Source: Paraburkholderia agricolaris (GTDB lineage: Bacteria > Pseudomonadota > Gammaproteobacteria > Burkholderiales > Burkholderiaceae). From it: DNA of 64,000 nt. The stretch is taken from contig NZ_QPER01000001.1 of the NCBI RefSeq assembly GCF_009455635.1, positions 2,108,001 to 2,172,000 on the forward strand, read 5' to 3'. The translations under genes were made by a program, and so were the position numbers. The notes under the pieces were generated by a model. The model was given only the letters and a program-made list of their open reading frames with translations. It did no database searches and had not been told where the DNA came from. Positions 51,742 through 61,522 of the stretch are shown one piece after another; position 1 is the stretch's first letter, and every line of letters starts with the position of its first letter.

Positions 51742-52304
51742 CAGGAATTCCTCAATTGTTTGAGCCGGGGGCCGTTGGCGAGCAGCGTGTCGAGTACGAG
51801 CAGGGCGCAGACCGTGAGCAGCACGGCGAAGACGAGCGTGATGTAGTCGAACCACACGATTGCCCGTGTGGCTGGTTCGATAAAGGTGGTGGCGACGAAG
51901 ACGGCGATAAGCAGCGCGCGCCCCACATGCAACCAGCCGATGCCGCGCGCTGCGGCGTCACGCGGCATGCTGGCGAGGGAGGCGAAGCCGGAGCAGCCGC
52001 AATCGATGTCCGTATGCCCGCGCAGGATGTTGATGGTGAGGGCAACGGCGAACGACACCAGCAGGACAGTCAGTACCGCTGCGCCCACAATGCGTGAATC
52101 GGGAAACAGGAGCGCGGCGGCGCCCAGCGTTTCCGTGCCGGTCACCGCTAACGCCGCCGGCGTGACGAACGCTTCAGGAATAAGCTGGTATTGGGCAAGC
52201 GCGCCGCGAAATGCGGCCGGCCGGCGCCACTTGGCGAGCGCGTCGAGCAATACGACGATCGCGGCACTTGATTGCGCGGTGCTCGCGAGAACGGGATCGA
52301 TCAT
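51741..52304 (-). CDS. mauE: MauE-like membrane maturation protein
   Basis: 187 residues with about five hydrophobic segments and a conserved Cys pair in DIDCGCSGFASL, as in the MauE/DoxX-like family. It is needed with MauD for light-chain export or disulfide maturation. Lies 10 bp after the heavy-chain gene. Confidence 0.88.
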   Translation of the reverse strand: MIDPVLASTAQSSAAIVVLLDALAKWRRPAAFRGALAQYQLIPEAFVTPAALAVTGTETLGAAALLFPDSRIVGAAVLTVLLVSFAVALTINILRGHTDIDCGCSGFASLASMPRDAAARGIGWLHVGRALLIAVFVATTFIEPATRAIVWFDYITLVFAVLLTVCALLVLDTLLANGPRLKQLRNS

Positions 52305-52314
52305 CGTCGTGACC

Positions 52315-53460
52315 TCACGGGTTGACGAGCAGGGTGGCGGTGTTGCCGACGTGCTCTTCGATGTGTTTGAGCTTACCGGTTTGCGCGTCCATGACGACCA
52401 GTCCGGAGGTTAGCGTGATGCCGTAAAAGAGCGGCTGGTCGTCTTCGCTGACCTGAATCGACAGGAGTGGCCCGATCTTCTGCTGGGCGAGGTCCCAGCG
52501 CGCGATGCGCGTCCGGGTGTTCAGGTCGAATACCCAGACTTCGCTTGCAGGATACTTGTGGGATCCATCCGTACCCTTATGCATCGCGACGTAAAGACGA
52601 TGCAGTCTGGCCTGCACGGCGGTCTGCTGCATGCCGCCCGGACGCCAGCTTTCGGCGCGCTCGGCGTCGCTGACGAGCGACCACGGCTTGCCGAACACAG
52701 GTTTGTCGCCGCGGAAATCCGCACTGCGGACCATGCCGTGAAAACTCGTGAAGAGGTAAGTCCCCTGATAAGGCGAGGCATTGACGAATACAGGATCGTG
52801 CTCGACGTCGATGAAGGGTTCCGACAAGGAGCGCTTCACCTCTTTGCCATGCGCATCGAGCGTGACGGTGAGCGCGCGGCCGCTCTCGCACAGTGAGGTG
52901 AATTTGTCGTTGCCGCTCGGATACGCCAGCACGCAGGCGGCCGTGTCGATCTCCGAGAGGAGTTTCTTCGAATGCACGTCGACCACGCTGACCGAGGTGG
53001 CCGGCGTAATGTTCGCGACGTACAGGTGCTTGCCGTTCTGGGCGAATGCGGCCATCCATGGCGATGTCACGCCTTGTGCATGCTTTGGCGGGATCACGAC
53101 TTCGCCAGCGACGGCGAGCGTGGCGTTGTCGGCGAACTCCACCACGTCAGTGCGCGTGCCGTGGCCGCCGCGCGAGAAATAGGTGGTGGCGACGTAGCTC
53201 GTGAGGTGATCCGGCGAGATTGCAAAGCCGGGCGCGAAGCCAGCGTCGATCTGCCCGAGTGGCTTCATGGTATCCGCGTCGTAGACATAGACGCGGCCAT
53301 CGGTCATCGACGGCGCGTTGGCGTCGACCACGAAGATTTCATGGGGATGCCACGGTGGCATCTTCTGTATGGATAGCTCTTCGGGCTTTTCGGCTGCCTG
53401 CGCGCTGCACGCCAGCGCAAGCATCGCTGCGACTGCCGTTGTTCGTCGCCTCACATTCAT
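52315..53460 (-). CDS. aauB: TTQ amine dehydrogenase heavy (large) subunit
   Basis: 381 residues: signal peptide (AAMLALACSAQA) then a seven-bladed propeller, with HEIFVVDANAPSMTDGRVYVYDAD, YVATTYFSRGGHGTRTDVVEFAD and MHKGTDGSHKYPASEVWVFDL typical of amine dehydrogenase heavy chains. It is the first gene of the B-E-D-A-cyt-cyt operon and lies 128 bp after the AraC gene on the same strand. Confidence 0.9.
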   Translation of the reverse strand: MNVRRRTTAVAAMLALACSAQAAEKPEELSIQKMPPWHPHEIFVVDANAPSMTDGRVYVYDADTMKPLGQIDAGFAPGFAISPDHLTSYVATTYFSRGGHGTRTDVVEFADNATLAVAGEVVIPPKHAQGVTSPWMAAFAQNGKHLYVANITPATSVSVVDVHSKKLLSEIDTAACVLAYPSGNDKFTSLCESGRALTVTLDAHGKEVKRSLSEPFIDVEHDPVFVNASPYQGTYLFTSFHGMVRSADFRGDKPVFGKPWSLVSDAERAESWRPGGMQQTAVQARLHRLYVAMHKGTDGSHKYPASEVWVFDLNTRTRIARWDLAQQKIGPLLSIQVSEDDQPLFYGITLTSGLVVMDAQTGKLKHIEEHVGNTATLLVNP

Positions 53461-53588
53461 GTCCTCTCCTGTTCCGGTGCACGGTGTGGAGGGGAATGTA
53501 TTACGACGAAAGGCGCCGTTATGTCCGAAATCGGCACGCCGTGCGTGCCAGTGGCATCACTCTGGCGCCCGGGGACGTATGCGTTGGT

Positions 53589-54539
53589 TCAGGAGGCGAA
53601 GCGCGGGGTGCGCGACGGCAGCTCGCCAAAGAGGCGGCGATAGTCGCTCGCGAAATTACCGAGATGGAAGAAACCCCAGCGCGCCGCGGCATTCGCAATC
53701 GTCATCTGGTTGGCGAGCGTTGAGCGCAGAAGCCGACGTACGCCGCAAAGGCGCACCGCGCGCAAATAGGATGACGGCGATTGACCCGTCACCTGCAAAA
53801 AGCTCTTTTGCAGCGTGCGCCGGCAGATGCGCAGTTCACTGCACAGGTCGAGTACCGAGGTCGGGTATTCGGCGTTACCCAGCGCAATCTCCTGGCTGCG
53901 TTTGACGATGTCGCTGTATGTCAGACGCGTTACATCGAAGCGGCTTGACGAAGACGATTCGCTCAGCGCGCAGAAGAGGTCGTCGAGCAACTGCTTGCGA
54001 GCCATTGCGCGCGGGCCTGCGTCTGCAAGACTTGCCGCGTTGCTTTTCAGCACGTCGATGCGCGAGCGCAATGCCGACAAAGCGTAGGTCGAACGATTGC
54101 TTCCCGGCGTGAATTGAGAATGACGGAGTCCGTACTGCAAGGTCGTAAGACCAAGCGATTCGGCAAGACGATCGAACTCGTCGGCCGACATCGTCACGCC
54201 AACGATCTCGGTGCCGGGCGGGACATGCAGCACCCAGTCTTCGCCACTGCGCGCGACCATGATCGACAGCTCGTCGATCTCGCGGCCCCGGCTCGTCGGC
54301 GCAGCACCCGCGAGGGTCGTCCATGCCAACCCTATTGAGCCGGCCGATATTTGCCCGCACTGGACGACGCGCCGATTGCTGCATTCCGCAAACAGATGAA
54401 GTCCGTCGAGATCGAACTGTCGCAGCGTGCTTTGAAACGGCCCGCTTTCGATCTGAAAGTAACTCTGATCGGTTTCGACCAGGCTTTGGGCGTGTTCATC
54501 CGCGTCGGAGAACTGCTGAACCGAATAGTAATTACCCAT
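53589..54539 (-). CDS. AraC-family regulator
   Basis: 316 residues from ATG 54539; an upstream GTG (54572) would add 11. The C-terminal double HTH spans about 215-316 (LDLCSELRICRRTLQKSFLQVTGQSPSSYLRAVRL, ANAAARWGFFHLGNFASDYRRLFGELPS), close to the EutR/amine-responsive group. The N-terminal domain is a sensor of unknown ligand. It precedes the amine dehydrogenase operon on its own strand and is divergent from the DUF1329 operon, so it may control both. Confidence 0.87.
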   Translation of the reverse strand: MGNYYSVQQFSDADEHAQSLVETDQSYFQIESGPFQSTLRQFDLDGLHLFAECSNRRVVQCGQISAGSIGLAWTTLAGAAPTSRGREIDELSIMVARSGEDWVLHVPPGTEIVGVTMSADEFDRLAESLGLTTLQYGLRHSQFTPGSNRSTYALSALRSRIDVLKSNAASLADAGPRAMARKQLLDDLFCALSESSSSSRFDVTRLTYSDIVKRSQEIALGNAEYPTSVLDLCSELRICRRTLQKSFLQVTGQSPSSYLRAVRLCGVRRLLRSTLANQMTIANAAARWGFFHLGNFASDYRRLFGELPSRTPRFAS

Positions 54540-54672
54540 CTCTACATCCCGATGCGCCGAGCTCGTTGCCACACGTTACGTTCAATCCCTCGTCAGATCG
54601 TACGCACCCTGCGCCGACGACAGTCCGCGATGCTAACGGATACAAAGTGCGGGTTATATCGGGATAAGCCCG

Positions 54673-54690
54673 CACACTGAAAACAGTGTG
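54673..54690. promoter_or_regulatory. Palindrome in the AraC/DUF1329 intergenic region
   Basis: CACACTG-AAAA-CAGTGTG, a perfect 7-bp inverted repeat with a 4-bp centre. It could be a regulator site or a small hairpin. Confidence 0.5.
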
Positions 54691-54731
54691 GCACCGGTCC
54701 GGATCGCGCGAAACGCTGTGCGCCGCGGCGT

Positions 54732-54772
54732 GCCAATTTTGGATATTGGCGGGAAAGTTGCTCGGCTATAGT
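54732..54772 (+). promoter_or_regulatory. DUF1329 operon promoter with overlapping palindrome
   Basis: GCCAAT-N7-ATTGGC (54732-54750) covers the -35 position ahead of TATAGT (54767-54772), a good -10. The ATG is at 54812. An activator site overlapping the -35 fits an AraC-controlled promoter. Confidence 0.5.
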
Positions 54773-54811
54773 CATTTCACACACGAAGAACGAACTTGAC
54801 TGGAGACGAGA

Positions 54812-56176
54812 ATGAAGAAGCGGGGTATCTGGACTGTGTGCGCGATTGCGGCGGCATTGTCATGTGTGCATATCGCTGCCGTGCAGGCGGAGGACCTCAC
54901 TGTGGAGGGTGCCGAACGCGGCGCGAGCGCGGACGGCATGGTCCCGGCTTTCGCGGGCCGGCAGGCTCCCGAGGCAGGATGGAGCTACGGCAAGTATCGC
55001 GCCGATTTCTGGCGGCACAGGAGCGAGAAACCGCTTTATTCAATCGACGCGTCCAACGTGGACAAGTACGCTGACAAGCTTTCTGCGGGCCAGCTCGCCC
55101 TTATCAGGCAGAAGAAAGGTTATCGGATGGACGTCTATCCGACACACCGCGAATGCCAGTTGCCCGATTGGGTCGAGGACAATACCAGGAAAAATCTCAC
55201 CGCCGCGAAAATGGATGCAACGGGCGAGTCCATCCAGACGGCGGTGTTACCGGGGATTCCCTTTCCGCAGCCAAAGACTGGCGCACAAGCGATGTGGAAC
55301 TACGAGATGCGTTATCGCGGCGTCGGCATCGAGTGGCCCAAAGTGCCGACGGCCGTGTCGCCGCGCCCCGGCAGTACCGACTGGATTGTGACAACCGGCC
55401 CGCAGACGATGTTCTTTCCCTGGGGCAAGCAAGGCCAGAACACGCCTGAACAGGTTGGCGGAGTTCAAAATTCCATCTACTTCGCGTATAGCACGCCGGC
55501 CGCAATGGCGGGCCAGGGTCTGATGGGGAGTGCCTACTTTGGCAAGCCATCCGAAGCGTTCTATTACTTTCCCGGGCAGCGACGCGTGAGACGAATGCCG
55601 TCGTACGCCTACGACGCGCCGCAGATCGGCTTCGAGAACCAGTACACGGTGGACGAGGGGTGGCTTTTCAACGGGCAACTGGACCGGTTCAACTGGAAGC
55701 TCGTCGGCAAGCGGGAAATGCTGATCCCGTACAACGACTTCGGAATGTACGACTTCAACAGCAAGTTCGAAGATGTGGCGAAAAACGACGGTCTCGACGC
55801 CGCTCACCGGCGCTATGAGATGCATCGCGTCTGGGTGGTCGAGGCGACGGTCAAACCAAGCGTGCGCCACGTCGCATCGAAAAAGGTCTTTTACCTGGAC
55901 GAAGATAGCTGGCTTGCATTGGTCGGCGAAGATTACGACGCACAAGGCAAACTCTGGAAAGTTCGCGAAGGCTATCCGATCCCCGTGTGGGAACTGGGCG
56001 GCTCCTGCGATATTGAACCGTTCGTGCAATATGACCTGCTGGATGGACGTTACGTGTTCGACCAGTCGCCGATAGGGGGCGGTAAGGATATTCACTGGTT
56101 CGAACAGACGACTGACGATCGCTTCAAGTCGGGCTTCTACAACGCCGAGAACCTGCGCGCCATCAGCGAGCGATAA
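54812..56176 (+). CDS. DUF1329 outer-envelope protein
   Basis: 454 residues: signal peptide (IWTVCAIAAALSCVHIAAVQA), then the DUF1329 domain, related to LolA/LolB lipid-binding folds (FYYFPGQRRVRRMPSYAYDAPQIG, FYLDEDSWLALVGEDYD). It is usually encoded beside DUF1302 and an RND protein, as here, forming a presumed lipid or hydrophobic-compound transfer system. GGAG precedes the start. Confidence 0.88.
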   Translation: MKKRGIWTVCAIAAALSCVHIAAVQAEDLTVEGAERGASADGMVPAFAGRQAPEAGWSYGKYRADFWRHRSEKPLYSIDASNVDKYADKLSAGQLALIRQKKGYRMDVYPTHRECQLPDWVEDNTRKNLTAAKMDATGESIQTAVLPGIPFPQPKTGAQAMWNYEMRYRGVGIEWPKVPTAVSPRPGSTDWIVTTGPQTMFFPWGKQGQNTPEQVGGVQNSIYFAYSTPAAMAGQGLMGSAYFGKPSEAFYYFPGQRRVRRMPSYAYDAPQIGFENQYTVDEGWLFNGQLDRFNWKLVGKREMLIPYNDFGMYDFNSKFEDVAKNDGLDAAHRRYEMHRVWVVEATVKPSVRHVASKKVFYLDEDSWLALVGEDYDAQGKLWKVREGYPIPVWELGGSCDIEPFVQYDLLDGRYVFDQSPIGGGKDIHWFEQTTDDRFKSGFYNAENLRAISER

Positions 56177-56260
56177 AAAGACCGGCTATAAAACGGGCCG
56201 GCGAACTCTGGTCGCCGGACCAAGAAAAAATAAACGAACGGCGTCAGGAGAGAAATAGGG

Positions 56261-58078
56261 ATGAAAACCACGGAAGTTGCTCTTCCAGTCCTGTTTGTAT
56301 CATTAGGTATCCTTTCAATGAATGCGTACGGATACGACTTTGATACGGGATTAGGCGACCTGCACGGCTCGTGGGTGTCGAATCTGACAGCGGGTGCGGG
56401 GATTCGCGTGAAGGACCCGAGTTGTTCGCTGACGGGCGACCCCAACTCGGCCGGTTGCGGTACGGGTGCCAATACGGCGCAATGGGGCTCGGGCAGCAAC
56501 GGGGATCTGAATTACCGCAAAGGACAGCCGTTCAGCACGTACGTGAGCGCTACGTCCGAACTGCTGCTAACGATGCCGGCCGAAGGCTACAAGTTCATGA
56601 TCCGCGGCACGGCCCTCTATGACTTTCTCGCAACGGACACCGCGCGCACACCGCTGTCGAGCGACGCTGCCGCGCAGATTGCCCATAACGTCGAACTGCT
56701 GGATCTGTGGGGCGAGAAGGACTTCCACATCGGCGGCCAATCCGCGCACCTGCGACTCGGCAATCAGGTGATCAACTGGGGCGAGAGTATCTACGCGATG
56801 GGCGGCATCAATGCGACCAACTCGCTCGACGTGCAGAAACTGCTGGTTCCTGGGACGCAGCTCAAGCAGGCTTTGCTACCGGCGCCGATGATCAGCTTCG
56901 CGTCCGGGCTGCCGGCGGGGTTCAGCACTGAGGCATACCTCCAGTTCCAGTGGAACGGCGATCGCTTTCCGCCGTCTGGAAGCTATTGGTCATTTGCCAA
57001 CAACCTGGGGCGCGGTGCCGGGCCGGCAACACTCAACACGAACAATTTCAACGTCAATGGCACGGACGCCGGCACCATCGCCGGCTCCGCAAGCGGCAAC
57101 GCGAACACCATTGCGGGGATCAACAGCGGCCTCGCGGGTGGCGAGTTCGCCGGGCCGCCATACAACTCGATTGGCGTGCCGAACACTAACGTGCTGCCCG
57201 GCAACAGGCCGCAATACGGCATCAAGCTGAATTACAGAACGAAGTCCGACATCAATCTGGGTTTCTACTACGAAAATTACACTGACAAGTCACCGGTCGC
57301 GACCTCGTTGGCGAACCTGACGACGCAATTGTCGTATCTCCAGAACCGTCAGCTTTTCGGCGTAAGCGCGAATCTGCCACTCGGCAACTGGGCGATCGGC
57401 ACCGAACTGTCGTATCGGCCACACGATGCCGTGGCGCTGTCCGCCTGTTTTTCACCGGGCGGCCCGCTTGATCTGAATACCAACGGCGCGCAGGGCGTCA
57501 ACTGTCAGCAGTGGGCCGACCAGAAGAAATTGCAGTACGACCTGACCGGCATCCTGATGTTGACTCGTAGCGAATATCCGTTTCTGAACCTGATACGCGC
57601 GGATGCGGCCGTGCTGACACTGGAAGCCACCTGGATTTACTACCCGGGCCTGAACGCCGGCGGCATGACGCGCACCGTCGATGGCGTGCCGGTCACGCAG
57701 GTTCCCGCCGCCGGCTATTTCACCTGGCTCAACAACAATTCTGGGCTGGGTTATCCGATCGTCGCTGCGCAAGGAACGGCGAGTTCCGTCGGCGCCACGG
57801 TCGATTTCAACTGGACCTATGACGGCAGTCTGATCCCCGGATGGCAGGTCACGCCGGGTGTGACGTTTACCGATGCGCTCTATGGATATACGCCTACATT
57901 TTTCGCCAACTATATGCAGGGTGCGAAGTCGGTGAACGTCTACGTCCAGTTCAATCAGAATCCGGCCGTCTGGCAGGCCGGAATCAACTTTACGGCGTTC
58001 TTTGGCGGTCATCAGACGGTCGGACAACCGTACGCGGACCGCAATTTTGTGGGCCTTTTCGCCACGCGCAACTTTTAG
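56261..58078 (+). CDS. DUF1302 outer-membrane protein
   Basis: 605 residues: signal peptide (LPVLFVSLGILSMNAYG) and a long beta-barrel-like sequence rich in aromatic strands, ending NFVGLFATRNF with C-terminal Phe. SAHLRLGNQVINWGESIY is a family hallmark. It is the probable outer-membrane pore partner of the DUF1329 and RND proteins. A long hairpin follows the stop codon. Confidence 0.88.
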   Translation: MKTTEVALPVLFVSLGILSMNAYGYDFDTGLGDLHGSWVSNLTAGAGIRVKDPSCSLTGDPNSAGCGTGANTAQWGSGSNGDLNYRKGQPFSTYVSATSELLLTMPAEGYKFMIRGTALYDFLATDTARTPLSSDAAAQIAHNVELLDLWGEKDFHIGGQSAHLRLGNQVINWGESIYAMGGINATNSLDVQKLLVPGTQLKQALLPAPMISFASGLPAGFSTEAYLQFQWNGDRFPPSGSYWSFANNLGRGAGPATLNTNNFNVNGTDAGTIAGSASGNANTIAGINSGLAGGEFAGPPYNSIGVPNTNVLPGNRPQYGIKLNYRTKSDINLGFYYENYTDKSPVATSLANLTTQLSYLQNRQLFGVSANLPLGNWAIGTELSYRPHDAVALSACFSPGGPLDLNTNGAQGVNCQQWADQKKLQYDLTGILMLTRSEYPFLNLIRADAAVLTLEATWIYYPGLNAGGMTRTVDGVPVTQVPAAGYFTWLNNNSGLGYPIVAAQGTASSVGATVDFNWTYDGSLIPGWQVTPGVTFTDALYGYTPTFFANYMQGAKSVNVYVQFNQNPAVWQAGINFTAFFGGHQTVGQPYADRNFVGLFATRNF

Positions 58079-58088
58079 GCTTTCCGTT

Positions 58089-58124
58089 GCGAAGGTCCTG
58101 GCGCGGCGCGCCCAGGACCTTCGC
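58089..58124 (+). terminator. Intra-operon long hairpin
   Basis: GCGAAGGTCCTGG (58089-58101) pairs perfectly with CCAGGACCTTCGC (58112-58124) around a 10-base loop, with no T-tract. It lies between the DUF1302 and RND genes, so it may attenuate or process the transcript and set unequal expression of the two halves. Confidence 0.6.
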
Positions 58125-58144
58125 GACGTTCGAGGAATTTAAAC

Positions 58145-60505
58145 GTGCTCAACCGTCTTGTTTTCAGGCTCGAAGCGTTGCTGTTCGGACATCGTGCGAT
58201 CGCACTGGGCATTATTGGACTGTTCACGGTAGTCATGGCGGTCTTTGCCGTCCAACTGCGTATGGACGCCGGATTCGAGAAGCAGATGCCGAGCGGCCAC
58301 GAATACATCGAGACGTTCGAACAGTATCGCCATGATCTGTTCGGGGCAAATCGCATCACGGTCGTCGTTAAGGCGCGTCATGGCACGATCTGGACCGCAG
58401 ACGGGCTCAGGCGACTTTATGCGGTGACGCAGGCTGTTGCCTACCTGCCGAATATCGACCGGGGCGGGGTCCAATCGCTCTGGACGCCTAACGCCTTCGT
58501 CAACGAAATCACCGAGGACGGCTTTCGCGCAGATCCGCTTATTGACGGGACGATCACGCCGGCCGACCTGACGCCGCAGGTTATCGCGCGGATTCGCCGC
58601 TCGACAGACCAGGGCGGGTACTCAGGGGTACTGGTGTCGCGCGATGGAACCAGCGCGATGATTACCGCGGAGTTGAACGAACGCGACAGCCAGGGCAACA
58701 CGCTCGACTATGTGAAGTTCAACCATCTGCTCGAGCAATCGATTCGCCGGCATTTCGAAGACGCCGGCTACGAGATTCAGATCATCGGTTTTGCCAAGCA
58801 GATCGGCGACATTGCCGACGGCGCATCGGGCGTGCTGGTGTTCTGTGGCGTCGCCATGATGCTGACGGCGCTCGCAGTCTATTGGTACTGCCACTCGGTG
58901 CGCTTTACGATCCTGCCGATCGCCTGCTCGTTGACCTCACTTGTCTGGCAGTTCGGCACCTTGCGCCTGCTGGGTTACGGCCTTGATCCGCTCGGCGTGC
59001 TGGTGCCGTTTCTTGTCTTCGCCATTGGGGTCTCTCACGGGATCCAGCAGATCAATTTCATCGTGCGCGGACTCTCACACGGCAAGTCCACGCTCGAGGC
59101 CGCCCGCGACAGCTTCACGGGACTCCTGATCCCCGGAACCCTCGCGCTGATCACCGCATTTGTCTCATTTGTCACGCTGCTGACAATCCCGATTCCCATG
59201 GTCCGCGAACTGGCGGTGACAGCGTCGCTCGGTGTCGGCTACAAGATCGTGACAAACCTTGTCATGCTGCCGCTCGCTGCTTCCTGCATGACATTCGAGA
59301 AGCAGTACGCGGATCGTGCGCTTGCGAAACGCGAAAGACGTTCGGCGTGGCTGCGCACGCTGGCACGGGTAGCGGAGCCGCGCAATGCGTGGCTGACGGT
59401 GAGCGTCGCGGCGTTGGTGTTCGGTGTCGCGGTCTGGCAGAGCCGCGATCGCATCGTCGGGACACTGCAGCAAGGCGCGCCCGAACTGCGCGCCGATGCG
59501 CGCTTCAATCAGGATGCCGTGGCCATCGCATCGAGTTACGACGTGGGTCTCGATTGGCTTTCGATCGTATTCCAGTCCAGCGCAAGCGGTTGCGTCGATC
59601 CTCGCGCCGGCATTCTGATCGACGATTTCTCCACCGCGATGCGCTCCGTGCCCGGCGTCGCGTCCGTGTCTTCTTATGCGGACATGCTGAAGATTTACAA
59701 CGAAGGCTACAACGAGGGCAATCCCAAGATGTACGTGGTTCCCATCGATCCGGAGAACTACGGTGCATTGTCAGCCGAGATCGGCCGGGTGCGCGGCTAT
59801 ATGAACAAGGATTGTTCGATGATGGCGGCGCATCTGTATCTGACCGATCACAAGGCGACCACGATCAATACGGTTATCGATGCGGTCAAGCGCTATCGCC
59901 GGGATAACCCGCTGCCGGGCCTGACCATACGGCTTGCCGCGGGCAACGCCGGTGTGCTTGCGGCGACGAACGACGAGGTATCGCGCACGGAAACGCCGAT
60001 GATGCTGTACGTGTATGCCGCAATCATCTGCCTCGTGTTTCTCGCGTATCGGGATTTTCGTGCGGTACTGGCGTGCTGCGTGCCGCTTTCTGTCGCCACG
60101 TTCATCGGTTACTGGTTCATGAAATCGCTACAGATCGGTCTGACCGTTGCAACCTTACCCGTGATGGTGCTGGCGGTCGGGATCGGCGTGGACTACGCGC
60201 TTTATATCTACAACCGGTTGCAGCAGCATCTCGCCAACAGCATGCCGATCGTCAAGGCGGTGGAAAGCGCCGTGCTCGAGGTTGGCATGGCCACGATCTT
60301 CACCGCGATCACGCTGGCGATCGGGGTGGCCACCTGGAGCTTTTCGGCGCTCAAGTTTCAGGCCGACATGGGCAAACTCCTCGCATTCATGTTCATCGTG
60401 AATCTCGTGATGGCGATGACCGTATTGCCGGCGCTCGCTGTCGTGCTCGAGCAGGTTTTCCCGCGTCGCAAGGCCGTCAAGGCTCCTGGTCTCGTCAGTC
60501 ACTAA
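58145..60505 (+). CDS. RND-superfamily (MMPL-type) exporter
   Basis: 786 residues from a GTG start with AGGAA upstream. An N-terminal transmembrane helix and a large periplasmic loop are followed by five helices, then a repeat; GVSHGIQQINFIVRGLSHGKS and the second copy GIGVDYALYIYNRLQQ are the RND proton-relay motifs. Related to hydrophobe/HpnN-like exporters in the same gene neighbourhood (DUF1329-DUF1302). Likely moves a lipid or lipophilic compound to the outer membrane. Confidence 0.88.
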   Translation: MLNRLVFRLEALLFGHRAIALGIIGLFTVVMAVFAVQLRMDAGFEKQMPSGHEYIETFEQYRHDLFGANRITVVVKARHGTIWTADGLRRLYAVTQAVAYLPNIDRGGVQSLWTPNAFVNEITEDGFRADPLIDGTITPADLTPQVIARIRRSTDQGGYSGVLVSRDGTSAMITAELNERDSQGNTLDYVKFNHLLEQSIRRHFEDAGYEIQIIGFAKQIGDIADGASGVLVFCGVAMMLTALAVYWYCHSVRFTILPIACSLTSLVWQFGTLRLLGYGLDPLGVLVPFLVFAIGVSHGIQQINFIVRGLSHGKSTLEAARDSFTGLLIPGTLALITAFVSFVTLLTIPIPMVRELAVTASLGVGYKIVTNLVMLPLAASCMTFEKQYADRALAKRERRSAWLRTLARVAEPRNAWLTVSVAALVFGVAVWQSRDRIVGTLQQGAPELRADARFNQDAVAIASSYDVGLDWLSIVFQSSASGCVDPRAGILIDDFSTAMRSVPGVASVSSYADMLKIYNEGYNEGNPKMYVVPIDPENYGALSAEIGRVRGYMNKDCSMMAAHLYLTDHKATTINTVIDAVKRYRRDNPLPGLTIRLAAGNAGVLAATNDEVSRTETPMMLYVYAAIICLVFLAYRDFRAVLACCVPLSVATFIGYWFMKSLQIGLTVATLPVMVLAVGIGVDYALYIYNRLQQHLANSMPIVKAVESAVLEVGMATIFTAITLAIGVATWSFSALKFQADMGKLLAFMFIVNLVMAMTVLPALAVVLEQVFPRRKAVKAPGLVSH

Positions 60506-60515
60506 CGAGCGCATC

Positions 60516-61490
60516 ATGTTAAAAAATATTCGAATCATTCTGTCGGCAACGGTTCATGCGTTGTTGCTGGGGGCTGCGCTGGTCGGCTCCGTTCACGCGC
60601 AAGGCGTGGTTCCCAAGCCTGCGCGTCATTGGCCGGATGCGTCGGGCCTGATGCTGCTCGGCGCGGCACACGCTGGCGAGCGTATCGTCGCGGTCGGCGA
60701 GCAGGGTGTGGTTCTGCTCTCGGACGACGACGGGCGACACTTCCGGCAGGCCGCCAGTGTGCCGGTTGACGCCACGCTCACGGCGGTGACGTTCGTGAGC
60801 GCACGCGAGGGTTGGGCGGTTGGCCAGTGGGGGACGGTGCTGGTGACACAGGACGGCGGTGAACACTGGACGCAGCAGCGCATTGACACATCGGTCGATC
60901 AGCCGCTGTTTTCTGTGGCGTTCACTAACGACCGCGATGGCTGGGCAGTCGGGTTGTGGTCGCTGGTGCTCGCCACCCATGACGGCGGTAGGACGTGGAC
61001 CCAGATGGCCTTACCCAAGCCGCCAGACGGCGGAAAAGCGGACCGCAATCTCTACAGAATCTTTGCCGCTCACGATGGCACGCTCTATATCGCGGCCGAG
61101 CAGGGCACGGTAATCAGGTCCATCGACGGCGGTATAACCTGGACCTATCTGGACACGGGTTACAAAGGCTCGCTCTGGACCGGCATTGCCATGCATGACG
61201 GCAGGCTGCTCGTCGGCGGCCTGCGCGGCAACCTGTTCCAGAGCGCGGACCGGGGCGCGACATGGTCGGTGGTTCATTCGGGCTCGGCCAACTCGATCAC
61301 GGATCTGATCAAGACGCACGACGGCGTGCTCGGAGTGGGGCTGGACGGTTTCGTGATGCGTGCGCCGCCGGGCACGGCGGGATTTACCGCGATACAGCGT
61401 CCCGACCGTGCCGCGCTGACCGCGGTGCTGCTTGACAGACACAATATGCCGGTCCTGTTCTCGAAGTCCGGCGTGCTTCGCGTGAAGTAG
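60516..61490 (+). CDS. YCF48/BNR-repeat periplasmic protein
   Basis: 324 residues: signal peptide (LLLGAALVGSVHAQ) then repeated WAVGQWGTVLVTQDGGEHWTQ-type blades, the YCF48/BNR beta-propeller. It starts 10 bp after the RND gene. Such proteins accompany DUF1329-DUF1302-RND operons, probably as periplasmic assembly or substrate-handling factors. Confidence 0.87.
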   Translation: MLKNIRIILSATVHALLLGAALVGSVHAQGVVPKPARHWPDASGLMLLGAAHAGERIVAVGEQGVVLLSDDDGRHFRQAASVPVDATLTAVTFVSAREGWAVGQWGTVLVTQDGGEHWTQQRIDTSVDQPLFSVAFTNDRDGWAVGLWSLVLATHDGGRTWTQMALPKPPDGGKADRNLYRIFAAHDGTLYIAAEQGTVIRSIDGGITWTYLDTGYKGSLWTGIAMHDGRLLVGGLRGNLFQSADRGATWSVVHSGSANSITDLIKTHDGVLGVGLDGFVMRAPPGTAGFTAIQRPDRAALTAVLLDRHNMPVLFSKSGVLRVK

Positions 61491-61522
61491 TGGGTTTCAA
61501 AGACTACGCAGCCTGCAAACGA

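Noticed and set aside
58089..58124. Rho-independent terminator
   Set aside because: Strong stem but no T-tract and downstream operon genes follow closely; listed as an intra-operon hairpin, not a full terminator.
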